Below are positions 10,401 through 21,827 of a stretch of 64,000 nucleotides of DNA, one piece after another. The translations under genes and the position numbers were made by a program. How positions within the stretch are numbered: the first letter of the stretch is position 1; the number at the start of each line of letters is the position of its first letter. This stretch comes from Cervus elaphus (taxonomy: Eukaryota > Chordata > Mammalia > Artiodactyla > Cervidae), in the NCBI RefSeq assembly GCF_910594005.1, contig NW_025316738.1, forward strand, positions 124,001 to 188,000, written 5' to 3'. The notes under the pieces were generated by a model. That model saw only the letters and a list, made by a program, of their open reading frames with translations. It had not been told where the DNA came from and ran no database searches.

Positions 10401-10902
10401 GTGGGGCCTCTGAGCACAACCGGCCCTCTCCCGCTGGAAGACCTCCCCGGCTGCCTCCAAAGGCCGCTTTGCAAGCACTCTCGCCGGCTGTTCCCGCCAG
10501 CCGCGCACAACGCTCCCAAGCCCGGGAGAAAAGCGCTTCGGGGTGGTGCTCTCTCCCGGCCCTTGCCCCTGAGCCTGGGGGCCAGGCAGGGGGTCCACAC
10601 TCCCAGGCCAAGGCAGAACCACATGCACACGTCTGTTCCTGCCCCCTGCACCGGCAGAGAGCTCGGGGGAGCCAGAGTCTGTCAGGCAGCTGCTGGGCTG
10701 GCCGCCTGTGTGGGAAGGGGCAGAGCCGACCTAGGGGCACACTGGGCCTCTTGCTCTCCCTGCTGCCCTGAGGCTGCTGGGCCAAAGAGGTCTTGGGCAT
10801 CCAGCCCCTTGCTGGTCCCTTCCCTCTGACGAGGCCCTCTGAGCTCCAGCCCCTTGCAGTGTGGAGACAGCCCCTGCCAGCAACCTCCTCTCCAAGGAGG
10901 CC
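7489..10902. repeat. Pentameric HOR copy 3 (3414 bp)
   Basis: Units at 7489, 8172 (682 bp), 8854, 9537 and 10220. The C unit ends with cccctggcagc and the D unit has catgcccac, as in copy 6. Private changes include cctcaccaag at the end of the B unit, ggcacctgct in the D unit and cggagtccag in the E unit. Confidence 0.95.
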
Positions 10903-13900
10903 TCAAGCGAGGCCTAGGCCCAGGGGAAAGGCACCAGCGGGGATGAGCCTGGGGAGGCGCCCGGGCATGTCTGGACCCAGTCCCCGCAGCCTGCCCCTTG
11001 CTGGGGCAGTACCCCCGGAGGCCAGGAAGGTCTGGGCAAGGCTGGCCAGGGGCAGGGTCCCTGCTGGGTCCTGCCCCTGGCCTGTGGGGCCTCTGAGCAC
11101 AACCGGCCCTCTCCCGCTGGAAGACCTCCCCGGCTGCCTCCAAAGGCCGCTTTGCAAGCACTCTCGCCGGCTGTTCCCGCCAGCCGCGCACAACGCTCCC
11201 AAGCCCGGGAGAAAAGCGCTTCGGGGTGGTGCTCTCTCCCGGCCCTTGCCCCTGAGCCTGGGGGCCAGGCAGGGGGTCCACACTCCCAGGCCAAGGCAGA
11301 ACCACATGCACACGTCTGTTCCTGCCCCCTGCACCGGCAGAGAGCTCGGGGGAGCCAGAGTCTGTCAGGCAGCTGCTGGGCTGGCCGCCTGTGTGGGAAG
11401 GGGCAGAGCCGACCTAGGGGCACACTGGGCCTCTTGCTCTCCCTGCTGCCCTGAGGCTGCTGGGCCAAAGAAGTCTTGGGCATCCAGCCCCTTGCTGGTC
11501 CCTTCCCTCTGACGAGGCCCTCTGAGCTCCAGCCGCTTGCAGTGTGGAGACAGCCCCTGCCAGCAACCTCGTCTCCAAGGAGGCCTCAAGCGAGGCCTAG
11601 GCCCAGGGGAAAGGCACCAGCGGGGATGAGCCTGGGGAGGCGCCCGGGCATGTCTGGACCCAGTCCCCGCAGCCTGCCCCTTGCTGGGGCAGTACCCCCG
11701 GAGGCCAGGAAGGTCTGGGCAAGGCTGGCCAGGGGCAGGGGCCCTGCTGGGTCCTGCCCCTGGCCTGTGGGGCCTCTGAGCACAACCGGCCCTCTCCCGC
11801 TGGAAGACCTCCCCGGCTGCCTCCAAAGGCCGCTTTGCAAGCACTCTCGCCGGCTGTTCCCGCCAGCCGCGCACAACGCTCCCAAGCCCGGGAGAAAAGC
11901 GCTTCGGGGTGGTGCTCTCTCCCGGCCCTTGCCCCTGAGCCTGGGGGCCAGGCAGGGGGTCCACACTCCCAGGCCAAGGCAGAACCACATGCACACGTCT
12001 GTTCCTGCCCCTGCACCAGCAGAGAGCTCGGGGGAGCCAGAGTCTGTCAGGCAGCTGCTGGGCTGGCCGCCTGTGTGGGAAGGGGCAGAGCCGACCTAGG
12101 GGCACACTGGGCCTCTTGCTCTCCCTGCTGCCCTGAGGCTGCTGGGCCAAAGAGGTCTTGGGCATCCAGCCCCTTGCTGGTCCCTTCCCTCTGACGAGGC
12201 CCTCTGAGCTCCAGCCCCTTGCAGTGTGGAGACAGCCCCTGCCAGCAACGTCCTCTCCAAGGAGGCCTCAAGTGAGGCCTAGGCCCAGGGGAAAGGCACC
12301 AGCGGGGATGAGCCTGGGGAGGCGCCCGGGCATGTCTGGACCCAGTCCCCGCAGCCTGCCCCTTGCTGGGGCAGTACCCCCGGAGGCCAGGAAGGTCTGG
12401 GCAAGGCTGGCCAGGGGCAGGGGCCCTGCTGGGTCCTGCCCCTGGCCTGTGGGGCCTCTGAGCACAACCGGCCCTCTGCCGCTGGAAGACCTCCCCGGCT
12501 GCCTCCAAAGGCCGCTTTGCAAGCACTCTCGCCGGCTGTTCCCGCCAGCCGCGCACAACGCTCCCAAGCCCGGGAGAAAAGCGCTTCGGGGTGGTGCTCT
12601 CTCCCGGCCCTTGCCCCTGAGCCTGGGGGCCAGGCAGGGGGTCCACACTCCCAGGCCAAGGCAGAACCACATGCACACGTCTGTTCCTGCCCCCTGCACC
12701 GGCAGAGAGCTCGGGGGAGCCAGAGTCTGTCAGGCAGCTGCTGGGCTGGCCGCCTGTGTGGGAAGGGGCAGAGCCGACCTAGGGGCACACTGGGCCTCTT
12801 GCTCTCCCTGCTGCCCTGAGGCTGCTGGGCCAAAGAGGTCTTGGGCATCCAGCCCCTTGCTGGTCCCTTCCCTCTGACGAGGCCCTCTGAGCTCCAGCCC
12901 CTTGCAGTGTGGAGACAGCCCCTGCCAGCAACCTCGTCTCCAAGGAGGCCTCAAGCGAGGCCTAGGCCCAGGGGAAAGGCACCAGCGGGGATGAGCCTGG
13001 GGAGGCGCCCGGGCATGTCTGGACCCAGTCCCCGCAGCCTGCCCCTTGCTGGGCCAGTACCCCCGGAGGCCAGGAAGGTCTGGGCAAGGCTGGCCAGGGG
13101 CAGGGGCCCTGCTGGGTCCTGCCCCTGGCCTGTGGGGCCTCTGAGCACAACCGGCCCTCTCCCGCTGGAAGACCTCCCCGGCTGCCTCCAAAGGCCGCTT
13201 TGCAAGCACTCTCGCCGGCTGTTCCCGCCAGCCGCGCACAACGCTCCCAAGCCCGGGAGAAAAGCGCTTCGGGGTGGTGCTCTCTCCCGGCCCTTGCCCC
13301 TGAGCCTGGGGGCCAGGCAGGGGGTCCACACTCCCAGGCCAAGGCAGAACCACATGCCCACGTCTGTTCCTGCCCCCTGCACCGGCAGAGAGCTCGGGGG
13401 AGCCAGAGTCTGTCAGGCAGCTGCTGGGCTGGCCGCCTGTGTGGGAAGGGGCAGAGCCGACCTAGGGGCACACTGGGCCTCTTGCTCTCCCTGCTGCCCT
13501 GAGGCTGCTGGGCCAAAGAGGTCTTGGGCATCCAGCCCCTTGCTGGTCCCTTCCCTCTGACGAGGCCCTCTGAGCTCCAGCCCCTTGCAGTGTGGAGACA
13601 GCCCCTGCCAGCAACCTCCTCTCCAAGGAGGCCTCAAGCGAGGCCTAGGCCCAGGGGAAAGGCACCAGCGGGGATGAGCCAGGGGAGGCGCCCGGGCATG
13701 TCTGGACCCAGTCCCCGCAGCATGCCCCTTGCTGGGGCAGTACCCCCGGAGGCCAGGAAGGTCTGGGCAAGGCTGGCCAGGGGCAGGGGCCCTGCTGGGT
13801 CCTGCCCCTGGCCTGTGGGGCCTCTGAGCACAACCGGCCCTCTCCCGCTGGAAGACCTCCCCGGCTGCCTCCAAAGGCCGCTTTGCAAGGACTCTCGCCG

Positions 13901-14316
13901 GCTGTTCCCGCCAGCCGCGCACAACGCTCCCAAGCCCGGGAGAAAAGCGCGTCGGGGTGGTGCTCTCTCCCGGCCCTTGCCCCTGAGCCTGGGGGCCAGG
14001 CAGGGGGTCCACACTCCCAGGCCAAGGCAGAACCACATGCCCACGTCTGTTCCTGCCCCCTGCACCGGCAGAGAGCTCGGGGGAGCCAGAGTCTGTCAGG
14101 CAGCTGCTGGGCTGGCCGCCTGTGTTGGAAGGGGCAGAGCCGACCTAGGGGCACACTGGGCCTCTTGCTCTCCCTGCTGCCCTGAGGCTGCTGGGCCAAA
14201 GAGGTCTTGGGCATCCAGCCCCTTGCTGGTCCCTTCCCTCTGACGAGGCCCTCTGAGCTCCAGCCCCTTGCAGTGTGGAGACAGCCCCTGCCAGCAACCT
14301 CGTCTCCAAGGAGGCC
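10903..14316. repeat. Pentameric HOR copy 4 (3414 bp)
   Basis: Units at 10903, 11586 (682 bp), 12268, 12951 and 13634. It repeats the marker set of copy 1, including ccagcag in B, ctgccgctgg in C and caaggac with gcgcgtc in E, at a distance of 10,242 bp. Private changes include ggcagggtccc in A, gggccagtac in D and tgtgttggaag in E. Confidence 0.95.
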
Positions 14317-17300
14317 TCAAGCGAGGCCTAGGCCCAGGGGAAAGGCACCAGCGGGGATGAGCCTGGGGAGGCGCCCGGGCATGTCTGGACCCAGTCCCCG
14401 CAGCCTGCCCCTTGCTGGGGCAGTACCCCCGGAGGCCAGGAAGGTCTGGGCAAGGCTGGCCAGGGGCAGGGGCCCTGCTGGGTCCTGCCCCTGGCCTGTG
14501 GGGCCTCTGAGCACAACCGGCCCTCTCCCGCTGGAAGACCTCCCCGGCTGCCTCCAAAGGCCGCTTTGCAAGCACTCTCGCCGGCTGTTCCCGCCAGCCG
14601 CGCACAACGCTCCCAAGCCCGGGAGAAAAGCGCTTCGGGGTGGTGCTCTCTCCCGGCCCTTGCCCCTGAGCCTGGGGGCCAGGCAGGGGGTCCACACTCC
14701 CAGGCCAAGGCAGAACCACATGCACACGTCTGTTCCTGCCCCCTGCACCGGCAGAGAGCTCGGGGGAGCCAGAGTCTGTCAGGCAGCTGCTGGGCTGGCC
14801 GCCTGTGTGGGAAGGGGCAGAGCCGACCTAGGGGCACACTGGGCCTCTTGCTCTCCCTGCTGCCCTGAGGCTGCTGGGCCAAAGAAGTCTTGGGCATCCA
14901 GCCCCTTGCTGGTCCCTTCCCTCTGACGAGGCCCTCTGAGCTCCAGCCGCTTGCAGTGTGGAGACAGCCCCTGCCAGCAACCTCGTCTCCAAGGAGGCCT
15001 CAAGCGAGGCCTAGGCCCAGGGGAAAGGCACCAGCGGGGATGAGCCTGGGGAGGCGCCCGGGCATGTCTGGACCCAGTCCCCGCAGCCTGCCCCTTGCTG
15101 GGGCAGTACCCCCGGAGGCCAGGAAGGTCTGGGCAAGGCTGGCCAGGGGCAGGGGCCCTGCTGGGTCCTGCCCCTGGCCTGTGGGGCCTCTGAGCACAAC
15201 CGGCCCTCTCCCGCTGGAAGACCTCCCCGGCTGCCTCCAAAGGCCGCTTTGCAAGCACTCTCGCCGGCTGTTCCCGCCAGCCGCGCACAACGCTCCCAAG
15301 CCCGGGAGAAAAGCGCTTCGGGGTGGTGCTCTCTCCCGGCCCTTGCCCCTGAGCCTGGGGGCCAGGCAGGGGGTCCACACTCCCAGGCCAAGGCAGAACC
15401 ACATGCACACGTCTGTTCCTGCCCCTGCACCGGCAGAGAGCTCGGGGGAGCCAGAGTCTGTCAGGCAGCTGCTGGGCTGGCCGCCTGTGTGGGAAGGGGC
15501 AGAGCCGACCTAGGGGCACACTGGGCCTCTTGCTCTCCCTGCTGCCCTGAGGCTGCTGGGCCAAAGAGGTCTTGGGCATCCAGCCCCTTGCTGGTCCCTT
15601 CCCTCTGACGAGGCCCTCTGAGCTCCAGCCCCTTGCAGTGTGGAGACAGCCCCTGCCAGCAACGTCCTCTCCAAGGAGGCCTCAAGTGAGGCCTAGTCCC
15701 AGGGGAAAGGCACCAGCGGGGATGAGCCTGGGGAGGCGCCCGGGCATGTCTGGACCCAGTCCCCGCAGCCTGCCCCTTGCTGGGGCAGTACCCCCGGAGG
15801 CCAGGATGGTCTGGGCAAGGCGGGCCAGGGGCAGGGGCCCTGCTGGGTCCTGCCCCTGGCCTGTGGGGCCTCTGAGCACAACCGGCCCTCTCCCGCTGGA
15901 AGACCTCCCCGGCTGCCTCCAAAGGCCGCTTTGCAAGCACTCTCGCCGGCTGTTCCCGCCAGCCGCGCACAACGCTCCCAAGCCCGGGAGAAAAGCGCTT
16001 CGGGGTGGTGCTCTCTCCCGGCCCTTGCCCCTGAGCCTGGGGGCCAGGCAGGGGGTCCACACTCCCAGGCCAAGGCAGAACCACATGCACACGTCTGTTC
16101 CTGCCCCCTGCACCGGCAGAGAGCTCGGGGGGGCCAGAGTCTGTCAGGCAGCTGCTGGGCTGGCCGCCTGTGTGGGAAGGGGCAGAGCCGACCTAGGGGC
16201 ACACTGGGCCTCTTGCTCTCCCTGCTGCCCTGAGGCTGCTGGGCCAAAGAGGTCTTGGGCATCCAGCCCCTTGCTGGTCCCTTCCCTCTGACGAGGCCCT
16301 CTGAGCTCCAGCCCCTTGCAGTGTGGAGACAGCCCCTGGCAGCAACCTCCTCTCCAAGGAGGCCTCAAGCGAGGCCTAGGCCCAGGGGAAAGGCACCAGC
16401 GGGGATGAGCCTGGGGAGGCGCCCGGGCATGTCTGGACCCAGTCCCCGCAGCCTGCCCCTTGCTGGGGCAGTACCCCCGGAGGCCAGGAAGGTCTGGGCA
16501 AGGCTGGCCAGGGGCAGGGGCCCTGCTGGGTCCTGCCCCTGGCCTGTGGGGCCTCTGAGCACAACCGGCCCTCTCCCGCTGGAAGACCTCCCCGGCTGCC
16601 TCCAAAGGCCGCTTTGCAAGCACTCTCGCCGGCTGTTCCCGCCAGCCGCGCACAACGCTCCCAAGCCCGGGAGAAAAGCGCTTCGGGGTGGTGCTCTCTC
16701 CCGGCCCTTGCCCCTGAGCCTGGGGGCCAGGCAGGGGGTCCACACTCCCAGGCCAAGGCAGAACCACATGCACACGTCTGTTCCTGCCCCCTGCACCGGC
16801 AGAGAGCTCGGGGGAGCCAGAGTCTGTCAGGCAGCTGCTGGGCTGGCCGCCTGTGTGGGAAGGGGCAGAGCCGACCTAGGGGCACACTGGGCCTCTTGCT
16901 CTCCCTGCTGCCCTGAGGCTGCTGGGCCAAAGAGGTCTTGGGCATCCAGCCCCTTGCTGGTCCCTTCCCTCTGACGAGGCCCTCTGAGCTCCAGCCCCTT
17001 GCAGTGTGGAGACAGCCCCTGCCAGCAACCTCCTCTCCAAGGAGGCCTCAAGCGAGGCCTAGGCCCAGGGGAAAGGCACCAGCGGGGATGAGCCTGGGGA
17101 GGCGCCCGGGCATGTCTGGACCCAGTCCCCGCAGCATGCCCCTTGCTGGGGCAGTACCCCCGGAGGCCAGGAAGGTCTGGGCAAGGCTGGCCAGGGGCAG
17201 GGGCCCTGCTGGGTCCTGCCCCTGGCCTGTGGGGCCTCTGAGCACAACCGGCCCTCTCCCGCTGGAAGACCTCCCCGGCTGCCTCCAAAGGCCGCTTTGC

Positions 17301-17730
17301 AAGCACTCTCGCCGGCTGTTCCCGCCAGCCGCGCACAACGCTCCCAAGCCCGGGAGAAAAGCGCTTCGGGGTGGTGCTCTCTCCCGGCCCTTGCCCCTGA
17401 GCCTGGGGGCCAGGCAGGGGGTCCACACTCCCAGGCCAAGGCAGAACCACATGCACACGTCTGTTCCTGCCCCCTGCACCGGCAGAGAGCTCGGGGGAGC
17501 CAGAGTCTGTCAGGCAGCTGCTGGGCTGGCCGCCTGTGTGGGAAGGGGCAGAGCCGACCTAGGGGCACCCTGGGCCTCTTGCTCTCCCTGCTGCCCTGAG
17601 GCTGCTGGGCCAAAGAGGTCTTGGGCATCCAGCCCCTTGCTGGTCCCTTCCCTCTGACGAGGCCCTCTGAGCTCCAGCCCCTTGCAGTGTGGAGACAGCC
17701 CCTGCCAGCAACCTCGTCTCCAAGGAGGCC
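14317..17730. repeat. Pentameric HOR copy 5 (3414 bp)
   Basis: Units at 14317, 15000 (682 bp), 15682, 16365 and 17048. It matches copy 2 through gcctagtccc, aaggcgggcc and the cctggcagc end of C. It differs from copy 2 at ctcccgctgg in C (copy 2 has ctgccgctgg) and in the E unit, which has gagcctgg instead of gagccagg. Private changes include caggatggtc, a g for a in cggggggcc near 16131, and gggcaccctgg in the E unit. Confidence 0.94.
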
Positions 17731-20700
17731 TCAAGCGAGGCCTAGGCCCAGGGGAAAGGCACCAGCGGGGATGAGCCTGGGGAGGCGCCCGGGCATGTCT
17801 GGACCCAGTCCCCGCAGCCTGCCCCTTGCTGGGGCAGTACCCCCGGAGGCCAGGAAGGTCTGGGCAAGGCTGGCCAGGGGCAGGGGCCCTGCTGGGTCCT
17901 GCCCCTGGCCTGTGGGGCCTCTGAGCACAACCGGCCCTCTCCCGCTGGAAGACCTCCCCGGCTGCCTCCAAAGGCCGCTTTGCAAGCACTCTCGCCGGCT
18001 GTTCCCGCCAGCCGCGCACAACGCTCCCAAGCCCGGGAGAAAAGCGCTTCGGGGTGGTGCTCTCTCCCGGCCCTTGCCCCTGAGCCTGGGGGCCAGGCAG
18101 GGGGTCCACACTCCCAGGCCAAGGCAGAACCACATGCACACGTCTGTTCCTGCCCCCTGCACCGGCAGAGAGCTCGGGGGAGCCAGAGTCTGTCAGGCAG
18201 CTGCTGGGCTGGCCGCCTGTGTGGGAAGGGGCAGAGCCGACCTAGGGGCACACTGGGCCTCTTGCTCTCCCTGCTGCCCTGAGGCTGCTGGGCCAAAGAA
18301 GTCTTGGGCATCCAGCCCCTTGCTGGTCCCTTCCCTCTGACGAGGCCCTCTGAGCTCCAGCCGCTTGCAGTGTGGAGACAGCCCCTGCCAGCAACCTCGT
18401 CTCCAAGGAGGCCTCAAGCGAGGCCTAGGCCCAGGGGAAAGGCACCAGCGGGGATGAGCCTGGGGAGGCGCCCGGGCATGTCTGGACCCAGTCCCCGCAG
18501 CCTGCCCCTTGCTGGGGCAGTACCCCCGGAGGCCAGGAAGGTCTGGGCAAGGCTGGCCAGGGGCAGGGGCCCTGCTGGGTCCTGCCCCTGGCCTGTGGGG
18601 CCTCTGAGCACAACCGGCCCTCTCCCGCTGGAAGACCTCCCCGGCTGCCTCCAAAGGCCGCTTTGCAAGCACTCTCGCCGGCTGTTCCCGCCAGCCGCGC
18701 ACAACGCTCCCAAGCCCGGGAGAAAAGCGCTTCGGGGTGGTGCTCTCTCCCGGCCCTTGCCCCTGAGCCTGGGGGCCAGGCAGGGGGTCCACACTCCCAG
18801 GCCAAGGCAGAACCACATGCACACGTCTGTTCCTGCCCCTGCACCGGCAGAGAGCTCGGGGGAGCCAGAGTCTGTCAGGCAGCTGCTGGGCTGGCCGCCT
18901 GTGTGGGAAGGGGCAGAGCCGACCTAGGGGCACACTGGGCCTCTTGTTCTCCCTGCTGCCCTGAGGCTGCTGGGCCAAAGAGGTCTTGGGCATCCAGCCC
19001 CTTGCTGGTCCCTTCCCTCTGACGAGGCCCTCTGAGCTCCAGCCCCTTGCAGTGTGGAGACAGCCCCTGACAGCAACGTCCTCTCCAAGGAGGCCTCAAG
19101 TGAGGCCTAGGCCCAGGGGAAAGGCACCAGCGGGGATGAGCCTGGGGAGGCGCCCGGGCATGTCTGGACCCAGTCCCCGCAGCCTGCCCCTTGCTGGGGC
19201 AGTACCCCCGGAGGCCAGGAAGGTCTGGGCAAGGCTGGCCAGGGGCAGGGGCCCTGCTGGGTCCTGCCCCTGGCCTGTGGGGCCTCTGAGCACAACCGGC
19301 CCTCTCCCGCTGGAAGACCTCCCCGGCTGCCTCCAAAGGCCGCTTTGCAAGCACTCTCGCCGGCTGTTCCCGCCAGCCGCGCACAACGCTCCCAAGCCCG
19401 GGAGAAAAGCGCTTCGGGGTGGTGCTCTCTCCCGGCCCTTGCCCCTGAGCCTGGGGGCCAGGCAGGGGGTCCACACTCCCAGGCCAAGGCAGAACCACAT
19501 GCACACGTCTGTTCCTGCCCCCTGCACCGGCAGAGAGCTCGGGGGAGCCAGAGTCTGTCAGGCAGCTGCTGGGCTGGCCGCCTGTGTGGGAAGGGGCAGA
19601 GCCGACCTAGGGGCACACTGGGCCTCTTGCTCTCCCTGCTGCCCTGAGGCTGCTGGGCCAAAGAGGTCTTGGGCATCCAGCCCCTTGCTGGTCCCTTCCC
19701 TCTGACGAGGCCCTCTGAGCTCCAGCCCCTTGCAGTGTGGAGACAGCCCCTGGCAGCAACCTCCTCTCCAAGGAGGCCTCAAGCGAGGCCTAGGCCCAGG
19801 GGAAAGGCACCAGCGGGGATGAGCCTGGGGAGGCGCCCGGGCATGTCTGGACCCAGTCCCCGCAGCCTGCCCCTTGCTGGGGCAGTACCCCCGGAGGCCA
19901 GGAAGGTCTGGGCAAGGCTGGCCAGGGGCAGGGGCCCTGCTGGGTCCTGCCCCTGGCCTGTGGGGCCTCTGAGCACAACCGGCCCTCTCCCGCTGGAAGA
20001 CCTCCCCGGCTGCCTCCAAAGGCCGCTTTGCAAGCACTCTCGCCGGCTGTTCCCGCCAGCCGCGCACAACGCTCCCAAGCCCGGGAGAAAAGCGCTTCGG
20101 GGTGGTGCTCTCTCCCGGCCCTTGCCCCTGAGCCTGGGGGCCAGGCAGGGGGTCCACACTCCCAGGCCAAGGCAGAACCACATGCCCACGTCTGTTCCTG
20201 CCCCCTGCACCGGCAGAGAGCTCGGGGGAGCCAGAGTCTGTCAGGCAGCTGCTGGGCTGGCCGCCTGTGTGGGAAGGGGCAGAGCCGACCTAGGGGCACA
20301 CTGGGCCTCTTGCTCTCCCTGCTGCCCTGAGGCTGCTGGGCCAAAGAGGTCTTGGGCATCCAGCCCCTTGCTGGTCCCTTCCCTCTGACGAGGCCCTCTG
20401 AGCTCCAGCCCCTTGCAGTGTGGAGACAGCCCCTGCCAGCAACCTCCTCTCCAAGGAGGCCTCAAGCGAGGCCTAGGCCCAGGGGAAAGGCACCAGCGGG
20501 GATGAGCCAGGGGAGGCGCCCGGGCATGTCTGGACCCAGTCCCCGCAGCATGCCCCTTGCTGGGGCAGTACCCCCGGAGGCCAGGAAGGTCTGGGCAAGG
20601 CTGGCCAGGGGCAGGGGCCCTGCTGGGTCCTGCCCCTGGCCTGTGGGGCCTCTGAGCACAACCGGCCCTCTCCCGCTGGAAGACCTCCCCGGCTGCCTCC

Positions 20701-21144
20701 AAAGGCCGCTTTGCAAGCACTCTCGCCGGCTGTTCCCGCCAGCCGCGCACAACGCTCCCAAGCCCGGGAGAAAAGCGCTTCGGGGTGGTGCTCTCTCCCG
20801 GCCCTTGCCCCTGAGCCTGGGGGCCAGGCAGGGGGTCCACACTCCCAGGCCAAGGCAGAACCACATGCACACGTCTGTTCCTGCCCCCTGCACCGGCAGA
20901 GAGCTCGGGGGAGCCAGAGTCTGTCAGGCAGCTGCTGGGCTGGCCGCCTGTGTGGGAAGGGGCAGAGCCGACCTAGGGGCACACTGGGCCTCTTGCTCTC
21001 CCTGCTGCCCTGAGGCTGCTGGGCCAAAGAGGTCTTGGGCATCCAGCCCCTTGCTGGTCCCTTCCCTCTGACGAGGCCCTCTGAGCTCCAGCCCCTTGCA
21101 GTGTGGAGACAGCCCCTGCCAGCAACCTCGTCTCCAAGGAGGCC
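17731..21144. repeat. Pentameric HOR copy 6 (3414 bp), last regular pentamer
   Basis: Units at 17731, 18414 (682 bp), 19096, 19779 and 20462. It matches copy 3 (catgcccac in D, cctggcagc end of C). Private changes are cttgttctcc in B and cccctgacagc at its end. Regular five-unit spacing ends at 21144; the next unit is not A-type. Confidence 0.95.
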
Positions 21145-21827
21145 TCAAGCGAGGCCTAGGCCCAGGGGAAAGGCACCAGAGGGGATGAGCCTGGGGAGGC
21201 GCCCGGGCATGTCTGGACCCAGTCCCCGCAGCCTGCCCCTTGCTGGGGCAGTACCCCCGGAGGCCAGGAAGGTCTGGGCAAGGCTGGCCAGGGGCAGGGG
21301 CCCTGCTGGGTCCTGCCCCTGGCCTGTGGGGCCTCTGAGCACAACCGGCCCTCTCCCGCTGGAAGACCTCCCCGGCTGCCTCCAAAGGCCGCTTTGCAAG
21401 CACTCTCGCCGGCTGTTCCCGCCAGCCGCGCACAACGCTCCCAAGCCCGGGAGAAAAGCGCTTCGGGGTGGTGCTCTCTCCCGGCCCTTGCCCCTGAGCC
21501 TGGGGGCCAGGCAGGGGGTCCACACTCCCAGGCCAAGGCAGAACCACATGCACACGTCTGTTCCTGCCCCCTGCACCGGCAGAGAGCTCGGGGGAGCCAG
21601 AGTCTGTCAGGCAGCTGCTGGGCTGGCCGCCTGTGTGGGAAGGGGCAGAGCCGACCTAGGGGCACACTGGGCCTCTTGCTCTCCCTGCTGCCCTGAGGCT
21701 GCTGGGCCAAAGAGGTCTTGGGCATCCAGCCCCTTGCTGGTCCCTTCCCTCTGACGAGGCCCTCTGAGCTCCAGCCCCTTGCAGTGTGGAGACAGCCCCT
21801 GCCAGCAACCTCGTCTCCAAGGAGGCC
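21145..21827. repeat. Extra monomer (P-type) breaking the pentamer phase
   Basis: This unit lies between an E-type unit and the next A-type unit, where no unit is expected. It is near consensus but has ccagaggggatg (unit position 36 c to a). The only other unit with that change starts at 33436, 12,291 bp downstream. Both are preceded by a unit ending acctcgtctcc. Confidence 0.9.

Larger units (their letters stand above)
661..10902. repeat. 15-unit super-HOR copy 1 (10,242 bp)
   Basis: Three successive pentamers that differ from one another at shared marker sites: B with ccagcag (unit 1344), E with caaggac (3392), C with tagtccc (5440), C ending cctggcagc (5440 and 8854) and D with catgcccac (2709 and 9537). 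Each marker recurs exactly 10,242 bp later, so the homogenised unit here is effectively 15 monomers. Confidence 0.85.
10903..21144. repeat. 15-unit super-HOR copy 2 (10,242 bp)
   Basis: Repeats the ordered markers of 661-10902: ccagcag at unit 11586, caaggac at 13634, tagtccc at 15682, cctggcagc ends at 15682 and 19096, and catgcccac at 12951 and 19779. The exceptions seen are the E unit at 17048 (position 47) and the C unit at 15682 (position 212), plus scattered single private changes. Confidence 0.85.
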
